Below are positions 25,801 through 38,340 of a DNA stretch of 64,000 nt, piece by piece (position 1 is the stretch's first letter; the number at the start of each line of letters is the position of its first letter). The stretch is from the NCBI RefSeq assembly GCF_047495875.1, contig NC_092463.1, forward strand, positions 9,434,622 to 9,498,621. Reading direction: 5' to 3'. Source of the DNA: Pithys albifrons albifrons (lineage: Eukaryota > Chordata > Aves > Passeriformes > Thamnophilidae). The position numbers and the translations under genes were made by a program. A model generated the notes under the pieces. It did not search any database and was not told where the DNA came from. It saw only the letters and a list, made by a program, of their open reading frames with translations.

Positions 25801-28800
25801 TTGGAGAAAACGAAGGAAAGCCTGATGGTTACATGCACTTTTTTGATCTAGTTTTCTCCAGGAAACTATGTTTTTCTTCTTGTGTGTGCTGGCCTCTCTG
25901 TTGGACTCTGTTGCTCAATTTCAACCTGATTTTAGCCAGATTTCATTGAGTGTGGAAAACGTTAAAAATATTGTGGTCTGACAATTTCTGTGAAAACAAG
26001 AGGAAAAGTTTGGAATCAAGAGTGAGGATGCCAGATACCACCTGCTTGCACAGCAGAGACTTCTCCAAAGCTCTTGGGTCATTTTTTCTGATTTGTCCAT
26101 CTATGGGGAACTGCTCACAGCCCTTATTTAACTCTTGAGCTTCAGGCCATAGCTCAGCCTAAGTTATTATTTCAGGAAATACTAGGCAATAATGAGCACA
26201 AGGAGTTCTCAGGGACAAAACATTCATTTCGGAATCCAGGGAGAAAACTTCCTTTTCCTGTCTCACTCATTTTGGGTCTAAGCTCTTGGAAGAAATCAAG
26301 AGTTTTCAACCAGAGTATTAGGGCCAAGGAACTCTGTCCTGACTGAAGTGAATGGGTGCCATGGAAATGTAATGATGAGTGTTTACTTACCATCCTGGCT
26401 CCTCAGACTGTTATCTCAACACCACCTCCAAGAAGAAAGGAAACTCTACCTCTTTATCTGAGCATAGATAATAGCAAAGCAGAGGCATTTCTCCAGATCT
26501 GGCAAAAATGCAAAATGAAATAGGTAACCATAATTCTACCACTTCACTGTCTCAGCTTTCATGATATTTTTACTTTACAGCATGTGGATGGCTTACTTGA
26601 ACCCCAAGCTTCATTTAGAAAGCAGTGACTTCCCATGACCTCTCTTTACTTGCTAGCCATCAAGCCATGAGCTTTTGGTTAGAGGAAAATATATACAAAG
26701 AACAAAGGAAAATATATAAGATGATGCAATTGACTTTTAAAGGCAACTTAAAGGCAGCAGCCAGTGAAGAAAAGGTGTGGGGGGCCATAAAATGTAACTT
26801 TTTGTTGTTAATAATAATCACACAGTTTTCTTCTGCAATCTTCCTCCTGCAGTTCCTCTTATTAAAAGTGAAATCAGGCAAAAAGATTTTGATGTTGCCT
26901 TTATCTGCATGTTACATTTCCCCTCTTCCACACCATTGTGTGGAGGGGGATTTCCACCCTGACTGGGCTTGTCAGTGGGAAAGACAATGGGAAGAGAGAA
27001 AGCAGGGCTCAGATCCAGGCTGGAGCACCTCACCTACCCTGCATACTGGGGAGGGAGGCAGGAAGATGCTCACAATTAGCAATGATCATATCATCAGCCA
27101 AGTGATTTATAAATATTCCATGAAATAGGGCCCTGGACTGCACAAGCAACAGCAAATATTGTAGCAGATTTATTAGTGGAGCATGAAACATTTATATTTT
27201 TCAGATGACAGGACAGATGATGACTGTGTTATGCTAGCAGGCAGGATGAACCTCATTTGAAAAGCGCCTCATAGGTGATGGCTAGATATGACAGCAAGAT
27301 GAATTAAGGTCTTTGAGCATCAAGATGGTGTGATAGACCCTGGGAATTGAAAACTAAACAGCAGCAGTATCCTTCAGAGAGCCCAGCTGAGCTTTTTTTT
27401 TGTGTAAGTCAAGGCACAGCCTTGATAATTGTGTTGCCCAAGCGACACTGGCAGGGATTGAATTTTCCTGTCTTTTAGCAGGGTAGTTTACCAGAATAAA
27501 TGTTTAGTGCTTCAAATTAGAGTTATAGTTAGGAAGAGATTGAGTGAAACTGGTGTTCCCCGGAGATCTGGACTTTGGAAAAAACCCAAGGTTTTGAGCC
27601 AGTGACAAATTCCTTTTCTTTTGTTCACTATGTGCATTACACTCCAGACTTGTCAAAGGGATGTACTGAGGTGGCTCTGTACAAAGAGCTGATGGAGGAG
27701 GATTGGTGAGTAAGATCTGACTTGGAGATGCAGCCCATGTAGGGCTAAAGAAGTAAGTAACCAGACAATATGTAAGTTAAACAGTCAAGGTCTTTGGAGG
27801 TACTGATGTTTAACTACACCCATGTCTGTTCTCAGAGGGAAAAGAAAAGACCATGGAGTAAAATCAAATAGGACTTTCCCTCAACTATCAGCTGCTCACA
27901 GGGAGAGACCAACATCTTTATCTTCTCTGCATTTTTCATCCCCTTCCAAGTTGCCATTTTGAGCTGCCACCTTTCTTGATATAAGCACATTTCCAGATGA
28001 CAGATCTTTCTACCTTTCACTCTGTTACCACGTTTAAATATATTTCCTTGAAGCTGCCCAGTATTTGAATGATTTTTTACCTCCTTTAAAATGTATATGC
28101 AGGTGGATCAAAACTGTGCTTGAGATGGCAGCTAGTTTGACTTATATCTTGGGAATGTGTCCCCTGTGAAACTTCCCTGTATACATCAAGATCCTCTGCC
28201 TTTCAGACTCAAGTACTGTGAACTCAGCCACATCCTGACATATTGCAAGGGTCTCCTTCAAACAGAGAAGAGAGCAGGCTGTGCACCTAGGTGCACTTTT
28301 TCATTTTTTTTCTCAAGCATGAAACAAGTTTTGTCTTTTTATAGTGAACTCTGCAAAATCCAAAAGCCAAAAAAAACCAAAGCCAAAATCTGATCTCTTC
28401 CCTGGCTTTGGGGGCGATTAACATTGTGCATAGTTGTTTTAGTTAGGATTGGACCAATTCACACCAGTGTCTGACCTTCCTTCCATTTCATTAAGGCATG
28501 AATTAATGTCATATACTATAGTTAGTCAACTCAAATTTGTTTGTTTCCACCCAGACACTGATTTATTTCTCCCCTTAGAATCCACATTCACTCATACCCA
28601 GCACTAAAGGGTTGTGTCTTCATCTTACCAATGATCTGATCTTCATGATGAATATTTTTGTTCTAGGAACACTTGAGGAGGTTAGAGAAGGTCTGCAGGA
28701 CTTGAGCAGGTTATCTATCCTTTATTGATATTACCCTGTGATACCTGCAAGCAAGCTGTGAGCCCTTGAGGTTTAGCCTATTTCTATTTTCAGAGTGCTT

Positions 28801-30426
28801 GGCTCCAGCTACAAGCACTGCTGAGCTAGTAAGGAAAAAAATATAGGCAAATATTAAGAAAAATTTGTGTTTCAAATTAAGCATGGAACTAAGGTTTGGA
28901 CCCAATAAGGGTATGATGAGGAAAAATCCCCAATTTTCCTTCTATTCCATACTTCAGACTTTTCTAAACTTTGACCTAAAAGAGTTGGTTCACCACTCAG
29001 AGGTCAGGCAGACAAGGACTTCCCCTTGGCACAGAGCTTCTCCCAGCTATGGCTGCTAATCTATAGTATCAGTGACACTGCAGTGCCAGTATGATGCAAA
29101 ATATTTTTATGTGCTTTTGAGGAGTATTTAAACAGTTGGGTGAAAGAGTACTTATGGCTAAAATGGGTTTTTTATGTCACTTGAATCTGCTAGTACAGGA
29201 TGCTGAGTGCAATCTGAATTGTCTTTTGTGCTTGGCACAATGCATTCCCTTTTTATTTGCTCATACCATGAAATCTGGGTCTGGAAGTAACATGTTTGGC
29301 AACAAGTAGATCTCACAGGAATTTGGATATCAGAGTAGAAAGGGCTTTCATTGCATAATGAAGAGGAAATAGCAAATGAATCTTAGAAAGGAATTTTGCC
29401 AAATTCTTCCCATGGACGTTTTGTTATTAGAGTAGCTAGTGAGTTAAAAACATTTGAAATCCCAATAAGCCAAGAAAGATTGTTAAACAGCAAGAAGCAG
29501 GCAAAAGCAACACATAGCACACAAAAAATGTAAATTAAGAAAAAGAAAATGACTGTAAATGCCAGCAGTCCTTAAAACATTAGGGACTATTTTCTAACAA
29601 ACCATTAACTGCATGGAGAATTGTGAAACATTATTAAATATAATTTGGTACATCTGTGTTATTACAGAATTCATTTGGCACATATATTTATGTTGTACAC
29701 TACTTTCTTTTACTTATATATTGTCTTTTTCTTTAAGCCTTACATGACACCTCAGCATAGTACAGAAATAGGACTAGGATTTGTTTCACTTCTGCTGTAG
29801 GAACTCAGTTTGTGTCTTTGCATTCACACTTACATGTGAACCAGTTTCCCTGCTGCCCTTGCCCTACTCCTCCAAGCAGCTGCACATGAATGTTCCTGCA
29901 TTACAATCAGCAGCCAGCCCCCAGCAAGTGCTCTTTCTGCTGCCTAATGCTGTGAATGCATGTGTGGAGGACATGGTTTGCAGCCTCTGCAGGAATACTG
30001 TTACCATCAATATCATTGTGACATTAATATTTAAATGGATCCATGCACTGAATTACACTGGGCTTTTTTTGAGCTAATATTCAAGGAGTAGGTGATAGCG
30101 TGTGAGCATTGCTATCAACCACATCAGGCAGCCAATGCTGTAATCTTGATCAAAAATAATAATGTCATCCATAACTCTGTAAAGATTTATTAGTTGTAAA
30201 GATTTGTTAGTGACAGATCTATACATTAACAAATCACTACATGGCCCTGAATGCCAAGTAAACAGAGCCAGTCTCATAAGGAAGAGTAAGACTTATTGGG
30301 AATTCTATTAAGGATTCTTTAACACAGGAAAAATTTGTTCTGAAAATAATACAGATGTGTTTGTGTGTGTACATGAGTAGTAGATGGCTGTCTGTCCACT
30401 CTTGCTCTTTCTTCTGTAGTAAGGAT
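25801..30426. other. Unique non-coding DNA, no gene seen
   Basis: No recognised repeat, RNA gene or exon. The longest frame (26625-27128 plus, 167 codons) is hydrophobic in its middle and has no family match. A small tandem-like pair occurs at about 30180-30214 (GTAAAGATTTaTTAGTt and GTAAAGATTTgTTAGTg). Another pair is at about 26682-26710 (AGGAAAATATATA twice). Confidence 0.5.
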
Positions 30427-30443
30427 GGGGGGGGGGGGGGGGG
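30427..30443. repeat. Homopolymer run of 17 G
   Basis: Seventeen consecutive G between GGAT and TGTGACTGG. Runs of this length are unstable in replication and are prone to sequencing error, so the exact count should not be trusted. It has G-quadruplex potential on the plus strand. Confidence 0.9.
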
Positions 30444-33400
30444 TGTGACTGGCAAACCAGAATGGACACAATAAGTGTTTTCCAGTGAAGTTCTTATTTG
30501 TGTTCTGCTGTAGCTTGAATTTATTCTGATTTCATTCCACTGCAATCTACAAAACTTCAGGATAGTTCACATTGTACTGTTTTGGGAAGGTATCCCAGTT
30601 GGGAGGACTTTTAAGCTTGATTTTACTCCTTCACTACAATTGTTTATAATGTCCATTCCTACAATGGCAGTGAGGCCCTCTTCTTTCCTGGCACTTATTT
30701 TGGTAGCTTCCACTGGTTGGAAGTACACATAAAATCAGAATTTTCCTTGTGACGTTAAGGTTTTACAAAATGCATTCTTACATTATCCATTTATACTTCC
30801 ATTCTCTTTCTCTCTGGTGTTTCCATTTCAGGTGTTCTGGTGGCAGAAATGTCCTCAATAAAGAAAAGACACAAGTATGTGGCAACTGAGGAGTTCTGTC
30901 CTTGAAGAACAGTGCTAAGTTCAGGCACTTATTATTCAAGAGACAGTCCATAAATATCAGAAGATTAAAGTAATAAGAACCTGGAGGTATTGTTTTGGTT
31001 GTTTTGGTTTTTTTGGTTGCATCTTCATAGCTCATATTATCAGCATTTTCTTCAAAACAGAAGGATTCTGAAATGTCCAGAAACATTCTCTCTTGAATTA
31101 GTTTCCTGTTAAGGGCAGAGCTTTAGTGCCTAGGGATTTTCTGCTCCTGTCCTTCTTCAAGAAATGCTGATAGTGTTGTTGTACCATAGCCCGTACCTGG
31201 GAGAGGAAATGCAGACTTTCCAGTCTCAGCCACTCTTTTCCTTACCTCTGTAATGCAATCTCTTTCTATTTCATGTTTCAGGGAAAAGAACAGACCTCAG
31301 TGCTCCCAGATTAGTTTTACTTGTTTGCTTACCCAAGTCCAGAAGCTTGAGGGTGCCCATGACCCTGAGGATTTTGGAAACTTGGCCTTTCCTCTCCTTT
31401 GTTTCCCTAAGCAATCATGTTGCCTGAAATGGGAGATGATGAACTTAAGGCACAGCATATAAAGGTATGCAGGATACAGCTTGGATGCAATGACCCCCCA
31501 GCATAGTCTCAGACTTTTTCTTTCCATCAGCCTCAGGGACTGCAGGAGCAGCCCACACTACCTGTTGGTCAGTCTACTTCTGTGTTCTTCTCACCTGGCC
31601 ACTGTACTGCAGATCTCCCCACACAACACATAATACAGTGTTTTCTTTTCATCCACACACCTCACACAGTGCCTCCAGCTTTTTCCTATTTCAGGATTAC
31701 TTGTCTCTTGTCTCAACAGTGTTGTCACTTTACAATTCATTTAAATGCCAATGCCAAGTTGATCTTGCTATTAGACTGTTTTGCCCTTTCCATCTCTGTA
31801 ATTTCACTTTCAAGGTCTTTCACAAACAATCCATACACTGGTGCCCTTTTTTACTGATAGATGACTCCCAGCTGACCTCTGGACACCGGCTTTCACTGAC
31901 CACTAGCCAAAGTTTCAAATAAGCTTCATATGCTTTTCCTTAAGCCTTGGGATGAGCTCACTGTAAACATCCACCGACCTTTATCTCTTTTCAATATCCT
32001 TTTTAGGATCTGTGTCTGGCAGAGAGCCTTCATAATCCCAAGTGTATGACTATGCTGGAGGAATAAGGCAGAACAGAGGGTTTATCTTTGTATCCTTATC
32101 CTTTTCATTTTTATTCACTAAGCCAGTGCCAGGACATGGAAGTCTCAAGTTATCAGCTACCAGTTGTTGAACAACTGATTTTGTATGGTCATCAGGGAGT
32201 ATCAGCCTTTGCCAAGCATTTGAGCAGAGGGTGGGAAAGTAAAAAAGCTGAGAATCATCTGTTGATCTAATTTATCAAGGGTTCAAAAAGTGGTTTTGAT
32301 TAATTTTGCACTTTGAAAGAAGAAGGAGCTATTCCTATTCATCCAATGTCCTGTTTTGTTTTTTTAAATATTTTAAGAAGTTTGAAGAAAAATAAAATGC
32401 TTAGATATGAGTGAAGCATACTGAAATACTCTGCATTTTTTGAATGCTAGTTTAATAAGATTTTTGGGACTTTGTGTTGATCCTGAGCTGGGACAGAAGG
32501 CAAAGTATATAATCCTCCAAGCTCTGCAGACAAGGGGATCTTTTTCCTTCCCTGGAGAAAGCTTCATTGTCAGGGTAGCCTGTGGAAAAAAACAACTAGC
32601 ACCAATATTCACTTCCCTGATGGTGTTTTGCCCCAGGCTGTGAAGGCTCCCTCTTCCTGGACAGCTAAAAAGATAAAATAGGATCATCTGGAAAAACTTT
32701 TAGCCCACTCTTTCTGCTGAAACATATAATTTTTGGAGCCTTAATGAGTAATATGTTAGGAAAATATTTTTAACAGTGCCCTACCTCATAGATATAGAGC
32801 CCCTGAAGTTATTGAAGAAATGTATAATAAGATACAAATTGCACCACTGAAGCAAAATCCAAATATTAAAATCCTCTTTTTATGTATGGGAAAGTGAGAA
32901 CTGGGTGATTTGTGTAAGGACATATTGCTGTCCAGTGTTGGAGCTCAGGACTGAACCTGGCCTACTGCTGACATTCCAAGTACAGGGCTGCCTTTTCTAC
33001 CTATGTCACTCACAGACAGCATCTTCGCAGGGTTTGGGAATCTCAATTAATGTCACATGTAACAACTGATAGCTGAAAGGTTTGTTTGCTTGGGAGTAAA
33101 AAGCCTTTGCGCTTTTCATTGTCCCTCTCTTTCCTCTCTTGAACTCTGTGTAAAGTCAAGAGAGCAGGATATGAGATCTCTTCTGTATTAGAAGATATAT
33201 ATCAAATATAACACCATACAATCCCATACATCCTTCTATCCCAGGCTTTTGTGTATTGCTTCCAAGCACTGCTCGCTCTGCAGGCCAGGCAAGGTTGAAC
33301 ACTGTACTGATTCCCCCATGTGATAGCATCTATGATTAGACCATCAGATCAGTCAGTGACATACCACTGGTGGAAAAGTCATCAGTCTGTCTCCATAATG

Positions 33401-33487
33401 ACACATCTCCCACTGAGATACTCTGGGCAAAGCACAGCTAAGATTCAAAGTTACAAAGGGTGAGGTTTTATGCTGCAGATGCTGTTT
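30444..33487. other. Unique non-coding DNA, no gene seen
   Basis: No recognised repeat or exon. A G/T-rich patch (TTTTGGTTGTTTTGGTTTTT) lies near 30993-31016. Open frames of up to 104 codons on both strands show no domain. Confidence 0.5.
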
Positions 33488-33547
33488 GTTTGCTTTTTTT
33501 TTTGCCTTTTTTTGGTACTGGTTTGTGGGTTTGTTTTGTTTTTCAAA
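33488..33547. repeat. T/G-rich low-complexity tract
   Basis: A succession of T runs broken by G and GC (T10, T7, then GTTTGTTTTGTTTTT), lying about 50 bases from the CR1 end at 33598. It is simple sequence, with no tail-to-element relation that I can show. Confidence 0.75.
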
Positions 33548-33597
33548 TGAGTCTTGCCATCATACATGCTTAGGTTTCCTCTTTTGTGCACTGGTTT

Positions 33598-33876
33598 ATA
33601 GAATTATAGAATCATAGAATGGCTTAGGTTGGAAAGCACCTCAAAGATTAACTTGTTCCAACCCCCCTGCCATGGGCAGGGATACCTCCCACTCGACGAG
33701 GTTGCTCAAAGCCTCATTCAACATGGCCTTGAACACTTCCAGGGATGGAGCAGCCACAGCTTCTCTGGGCAACCTGTTCCAGTGCCTCGCCACCCTCACA
33801 GTAAAGAATTGCTTCCTTATATTCAATTTAAAATTCCTCTCTTTCAGTTTAAAACCATTTTTCCTTGTCCCTCTTG
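33598..33876 (-). mobile_element. CR1 LINE 3' end with readable pol C-terminus
   Basis: This is the best CR1 copy in the window. On the plus strand it runs from 'atagaattatagaatcatag' through 'cttgttccaacccccctgcc', 'aacatggccttgaacacttc' and 'gcaacctgttccagtgcctc' to 'accatttttccttgtccctc'. On the minus strand, 33826-33641 is open and reads as the end of the CR1 reverse-transcriptase protein, including FFTVRVARHWNRLPREAV and a leucine-rich tail. That pattern is familiar from avian CR1 ORF2 C-termini. The element is strongly 5'-truncated and cannot be autonomous. The octamer tail at the 33598 end fixes its orientation. Confidence 0.95.
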
Positions 33877-33892
33877 TATAATATATATATAT
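33877..33892. repeat. Short (TA)n microsatellite
   Basis: A TATAATATATATATAT run sits immediately beside the truncated 5' side of the CR1 copy. It is probably a simple repeat at the insertion site. Confidence 0.7.
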
Positions 33893-34997
33893 GGAAACAG
33901 ATGGCAGACTAAGACCAAAAAAATAAAATGTTTAAAGCCTGGATCCAAGGTAACAAAAATGGTACTTACACATTTCTATAATGGGGTCACATCATGAGAT
34001 ATCCCCCAGCACCAAACTCCCAGAACATCTGTGTATAGCCAGAATTGAAATACAAATCTGACTTCTCCACTCTGAGCTCACCTCTAATAATTAACAACCT
34101 TTTCCTGGATTAATAAACATTCCAGTGCAAGAATCGTGAGCTGATTTTACTTATTTTCTGACCTGTCCATATTAGCACCTAACTTGAAAAAAAATTCTAG
34201 TGTTACTTATTGTAGTATTTTGGAGTTCTGAAAAATTGCCTGCCACTAGAGGTTATTCAAATTCTGGTCTTGATGTATTAGCCTAGACAGTTTTAAAGCC
34301 ATATCTACAGCGAGTAGTTAGCCATACTGCTGAACAGACATTTTTTTAAATGAACTACAAAGAATAGCCTATTGTGGTTGGCTTATTTTATTTACAGCAT
34401 TTCACATGGTGTGAACATTAAAAATTTACAGAGTAATATTGATTTGCAGCTTCATCAAACCATTTCTACCCAAACTATGGACCCAAACTGTTTCAGGAAA
34501 GGTGCCTTATTCAAATGATTATTTGTGTTGCTCTGAAGGCTGCATTCTGCCAGGCAGCTGTAAATTCAGCTCCTGGCAGAAAGTTAAAGAGGAGGTTCAG
34601 AAAGTAAATAATAGCCAGGAAGCAGCAGGAAAGGAGTCTGCTAGTGGCTGTGACACAGAAGAGCTGGAGGAGACTGACGTGGCTGAGAAGGGTCTAATAA
34701 ACGAGCTTTCAGTGGGTCCCACAGCCAGCTGGGACACAGGGTGGCACTGTTGTCAGCCACATAGCTGGCTCCAAAAGCATCACCCATTTTCAGCTGGTGA
34801 GGAAGAATTTTTGTCCCTTCTGTCACTCTCCAGATTACAGAAAAGCTAACAATTTTGAATAGACCAGAAAAAAAATCGTACTGGGTAATGGCACACAGTT
34901 TTGCAGTGACACTTTTGCCTCAAAAGTGAGTCACAAAAATAGAAAAAAAAAAGTAAACCCTCTAAAAATCCAGAAAATCAGAGATGTCCTACTAACC
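33893..34997. other. Unique non-coding DNA, no gene seen
   Basis: Nothing recognised. The 136-codon plus frame at 34439-34849 has no identifiable domain and is overlapped by a minus-strand frame. I do not call a gene. Confidence 0.5.
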
Positions 34998-35050
34998 TTT
35001 TTTTTTTTTTTTTAAGAAAAGAAAAAGAAAAAGAAAAAACACAAAAAAAA
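34998..35050. repeat. T16 run followed by A-rich (AAAAG)n tract
   Basis: Sixteen T are followed by AAGAAAAG, two AAAAAG units and further A runs. The junction of a T run with an A-rich run gives a potential A/T hairpin. It is low-complexity DNA, and no parent element was recognised. Confidence 0.8.
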
Positions 35051-35079
35051 ATCCACAAAAGCAAAAAGTGCGTTCTGTG

Positions 35080-35300
35080 CTGGAAATAAAGATGCCCTCC
35101 TCAACCCCATTAATGGGAACTTAATTAGGCATAAAATTTATGAAAGACATTGGAAATGCGATCTTTTCATCCCATTAGGAGAAAACTGGGCTAGCTTCAG
35201 ATCTGTGGGAGAGTTGGGTGAGATTCATATGTAAAAAGATACATCTCCATCAGGAAAGATATATTGGAAACATCTGGTAAAATTCTTTAGCCAGCAACGT
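35080..35300. promoter_or_regulatory. Candidate conserved non-coding element (weak)
   Basis: Repeat-free block with CCATTAATGGGAACTTAATTAGGC (around 35108-35131), ATAAAATTTATGAAAG and CATCCCATTAGGAG. A near-palindromic CCATTAATGG at 35108-35117 and a TTAATTAG core are homeodomain-like. It is assessed on texture only. Confidence 0.2.
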
Positions 35301-36623
35301 GTATGTCTTGAAAAATATAGAGAGAGCCCTTTTGGTCTCCTTTGTACAAATCACGTGAAATTAAACTGTATTTCATGCAGATGTTATAAATTAGGTTATT
35401 CAGCTTTCAGTGTCTCTGCTCACAAGTTCTGCTCATGCTTTGGAACTCAACTGCCAGAATTTCAAAAGAAATGGCAGTGGCAAGATGACCAGACCTCACT
35501 TGTCAAGACAAAGGAGATGAAATTCCAGATATTTTGGAAGTACTAATCTAATTCTGCTGCTGTTAGTCTTTTTTTACACTGCTATAACCCAAACAATTCC
35601 AAAGCAAAACTTTCAGATTTGCGCCACTGTAAGTTACAGCAGGATCAAATTCATCTTAACTTATTTAACTCACTGCTCATATTAACTCACCAGCTTAATA
35701 AGGGCCAGAATTACAGTTAATGCATTTGAAAGCATCCAGAGTAGAGGAGAAGAAATGAAGACAGGATTTGGTAGCTCAGGCTAATACTTCTGAAAACAGC
35801 ACACTAAAAGAAGATCTGGTAAGAGCAGACAAAACTTGGCTTGAAGTTTGTAGGTCAAATCCAGTGAAGACCTGAGTGATGGTGCATGTTACACAGCAGC
35901 TGTGAGGAGGTGAAAATAGATTTTTGAGTAATTTTCAGTAATATGAATGCATGGATTTCTCACTGGAAGGGCAAGTAGCAACAAGAACAGACAAAGACTG
36001 TGTCTGATCTCTGTCCCATCACCTCCCACTTGCATGGGCTGGGTGTGGGAGGCTGCCAAGACCCTGGGAGGGGAGCACATCATAAAGGGGTTATGTCCTG
36101 GGGGCTGTAAAAAACGCAACAAGCAGGAGAACAAGTTAGGGCTGCTTTACAGTAGTCTGTTGTTCTGTTTAGAGGCCTTTGTCCACTGTCTGAATTACTC
36201 AGTGTGTTACTCAGCAGCTTATGACCAGATCTGAAGAGACTTAGACTCTTCAAGTAAGTGTAGGTGATTGAGTCCATCAGTATAATCCATTACTTTACCC
36301 AGCCTAATCTTTTAAGTCCCTGGTAATTTTTTTCTCATTGGCAAAGTAGCTTCAGCACCCACAGTTTTGCTCTAGGGGATATATATGGGGAAGGAAAATT
36401 GTTCCTGTGAACACAGAATTGCTTTGGTCCATAAAATGGGGCATCCCAGGAAGGATTTTTATTTGTAATAGTCTTATAAGTGAGAGTGGGATAAAAGCAG
36501 TGTGAGATTTGAAACAACATGAGTGTTTTAAGGAAAGATCTAAGTGACAGGAGACAGTGAAAATACCTTCCTTCCCTTTGCTGGCATTTCAGTGTGTTTA
36601 TTGAATCAAAAAATCTTTGCGCT
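35301..36623. other. Unique non-coding DNA, no gene seen
   Basis: No recognised repeat, exon or RNA gene. Overlapping short frames on both strands at 35889-36277 carry no domain. Confidence 0.5.
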
Positions 36624-36717
36624 GGGGAGAAGAAAGGGAAAGGAAGAGGGGAAGGGGAAGGGGAAAAGGAGAGGGGAAGGGGAAGGGGAGGAGAAAGGGA
36701 AGGGGGGGAAGGGGAAG
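36624..36717. repeat. 94-nt uninterrupted purine tract, (GGGGAA)n-like
   Basis: Every base from 36624 to 36717 is A or G, built mostly from GGGGAA and GGGGAAAAGGAGA units with a run of seven G. It contains at least ten G3+ runs and several mirror-symmetric segments, so both intramolecular triplex (H-DNA) and G-quadruplex folding are possible on the plus strand. The Lys/Glu/Gly-rich open frame over it (36544-36792) is a by-product of the repeat. Confidence 0.95.
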
Positions 36718-37418
36718 TGGAATAAAAACTCAGTAATAATCTATTTAAATTGCTGTCAGATTAATGGCAAAGATCCTGTTCAACTTTATTAGGCAGAATC
36801 AGCCTTCCTGGTGAAAGTATGCTATGTACCTGGGCTTTGCCCACAAACCCACTTCCAAAGGTGTAAAATGTAAATGCAGATCATATCACTGGGAAAATTA
36901 GGCAGGAAGGAGCTGCATCTCTTCCTAATTCCAATTCTTTATCTTTTACAAAGTTCTGTCTTAATGGTACAGTATTTTGCTACCTTGTCATACAAACCAC
37001 TAAAGGAGGGCAGAGGAGGAAGACAGTTCAGTCTACATAACTGGGTTCACTAGAGAAGTATTTAGGTTTTATAAACAGGTCTATAAATAATACATTTCTA
37101 TTTCTTCTGGGTTTATTGCTATTGATATGCATTATAGTCCTCTGGGCTTAAATTTTCAGATATTTTTATTACTTGAGGTTGTTGCCATGTGGCATTGTAC
37201 AAATGCCACACTGCATTCACCTCAGCAAATGTTTATTTTTGTATGCCTCAATGCCTGCCTTGAAAAGGCATTGCATTAGGTGTTATCCATCTCTTCTACC
37301 TGTCCCTAGATTTTGCTAAGTGCATACTTGTATGGATCAGTTGAATAGCTCCAATCACTCTGTAATTTAAGATTTTATGGCTGAATGCGGGATGTCACCC
37401 TAATGAGCATGGTGAGGG
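36718..37418. other. Unique non-coding DNA, no gene seen
   Basis: AT-rich sequence without recognised elements. Confidence 0.5.
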
Positions 37419-37444
37419 GTGTGTGTGTGTGTGTGTGTGTGTGT
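37419..37444. repeat. (GT)13 dinucleotide microsatellite
   Basis: Thirteen perfect GT units preceded by GGTGAGGG. This is a standard polymorphic simple repeat with Z-DNA potential. Confidence 0.95.
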
Positions 37445-38340
37445 CAGGAGGTACAAAAGGAATCCATGCTTTTTTTCTTTGATGGATTTCTGTGACTGTT
37501 TTGTGATACTGTCTGTACTTTGCTAATTGAATAAGGATTATTTTGCAACAAGGAAAGCTGTAGCTTCTGAGTAAGATTCAGTCAATGCAATTAAAATGTT
37601 AGCATAGATTACTGTTAAAGATGCAATTCCCTTTTTCTCATTGTACATAGGAGGAGCAGAGGTGAGTGGTGGGTGATCAGCTACTGGGTTTTATTATTTT
37701 TCAACTTAGAGCATGGCATACCACTAGTCTACAATAATTACCTCTTTGAAGCTTGTTTTAATTGTATTGTTATGTATGTAAAGTCACCAAATGAGACCCA
37801 GACTGCTTCCCTGCTGCTGTGTAACTACCCAGGAAAAACTTGCAACGTCCCATAAGATATTTGTGTGTTGGTTTCTGAACTTTGCCATGTGCTACCTAAT
37901 ATATGCACAAACAGCCATCCTGTCAAGTGCTATGTCTGAAAGTACAGTGCTTGGATGTTTGTGGGGCAGAAAAATCCTGCAGGCACCTCTATGTCTGCCC
38001 GGGTGCTGAGTCTGATCCAGACAGGAGCTGGGGTGCAAACCTGTGCGTTGGACATCCCAAACTATTGTGGCATCATAGGGCCAGAGAGCAAGGCTGTGGT
38101 TGAGTCCAGGTATTTCAAAGCCACCCAGCATACCTGTCTGGAGGGCAACAGAAACCAAAGAGATACGCCAATGCAGGCCACAAAGCCCTGAGACTGCATG
38201 CCATTTCCAAGCAGTGTCTAATGAAATGAAAAGCTTTTCCCTTTTCCCTTGTCATCACCTCTGCCACATCATCCTGCAGAGACCACCCCCTCACTCACAG
38301 AAAGGCTTTCTCCTAAAATATATTAACCTCAGCTCTCTCT
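37445..38340. other. Unique non-coding DNA, no gene seen
   Basis: Several overlapping short frames on both strands occur at 37791-38360. None shows a domain or splice context. Confidence 0.5.

Noticed and set aside
26625..27128. 167-codon plus-strand frame
   Set aside because: It has an internal hydrophobic run but no recognised domain, and shorter minus-strand frames overlap it. Nothing supports an exon.
36544..36792. Lys/Glu/Gly-rich open frame
   Set aside because: It is the translation of the purine simple repeat at 36624-36717.
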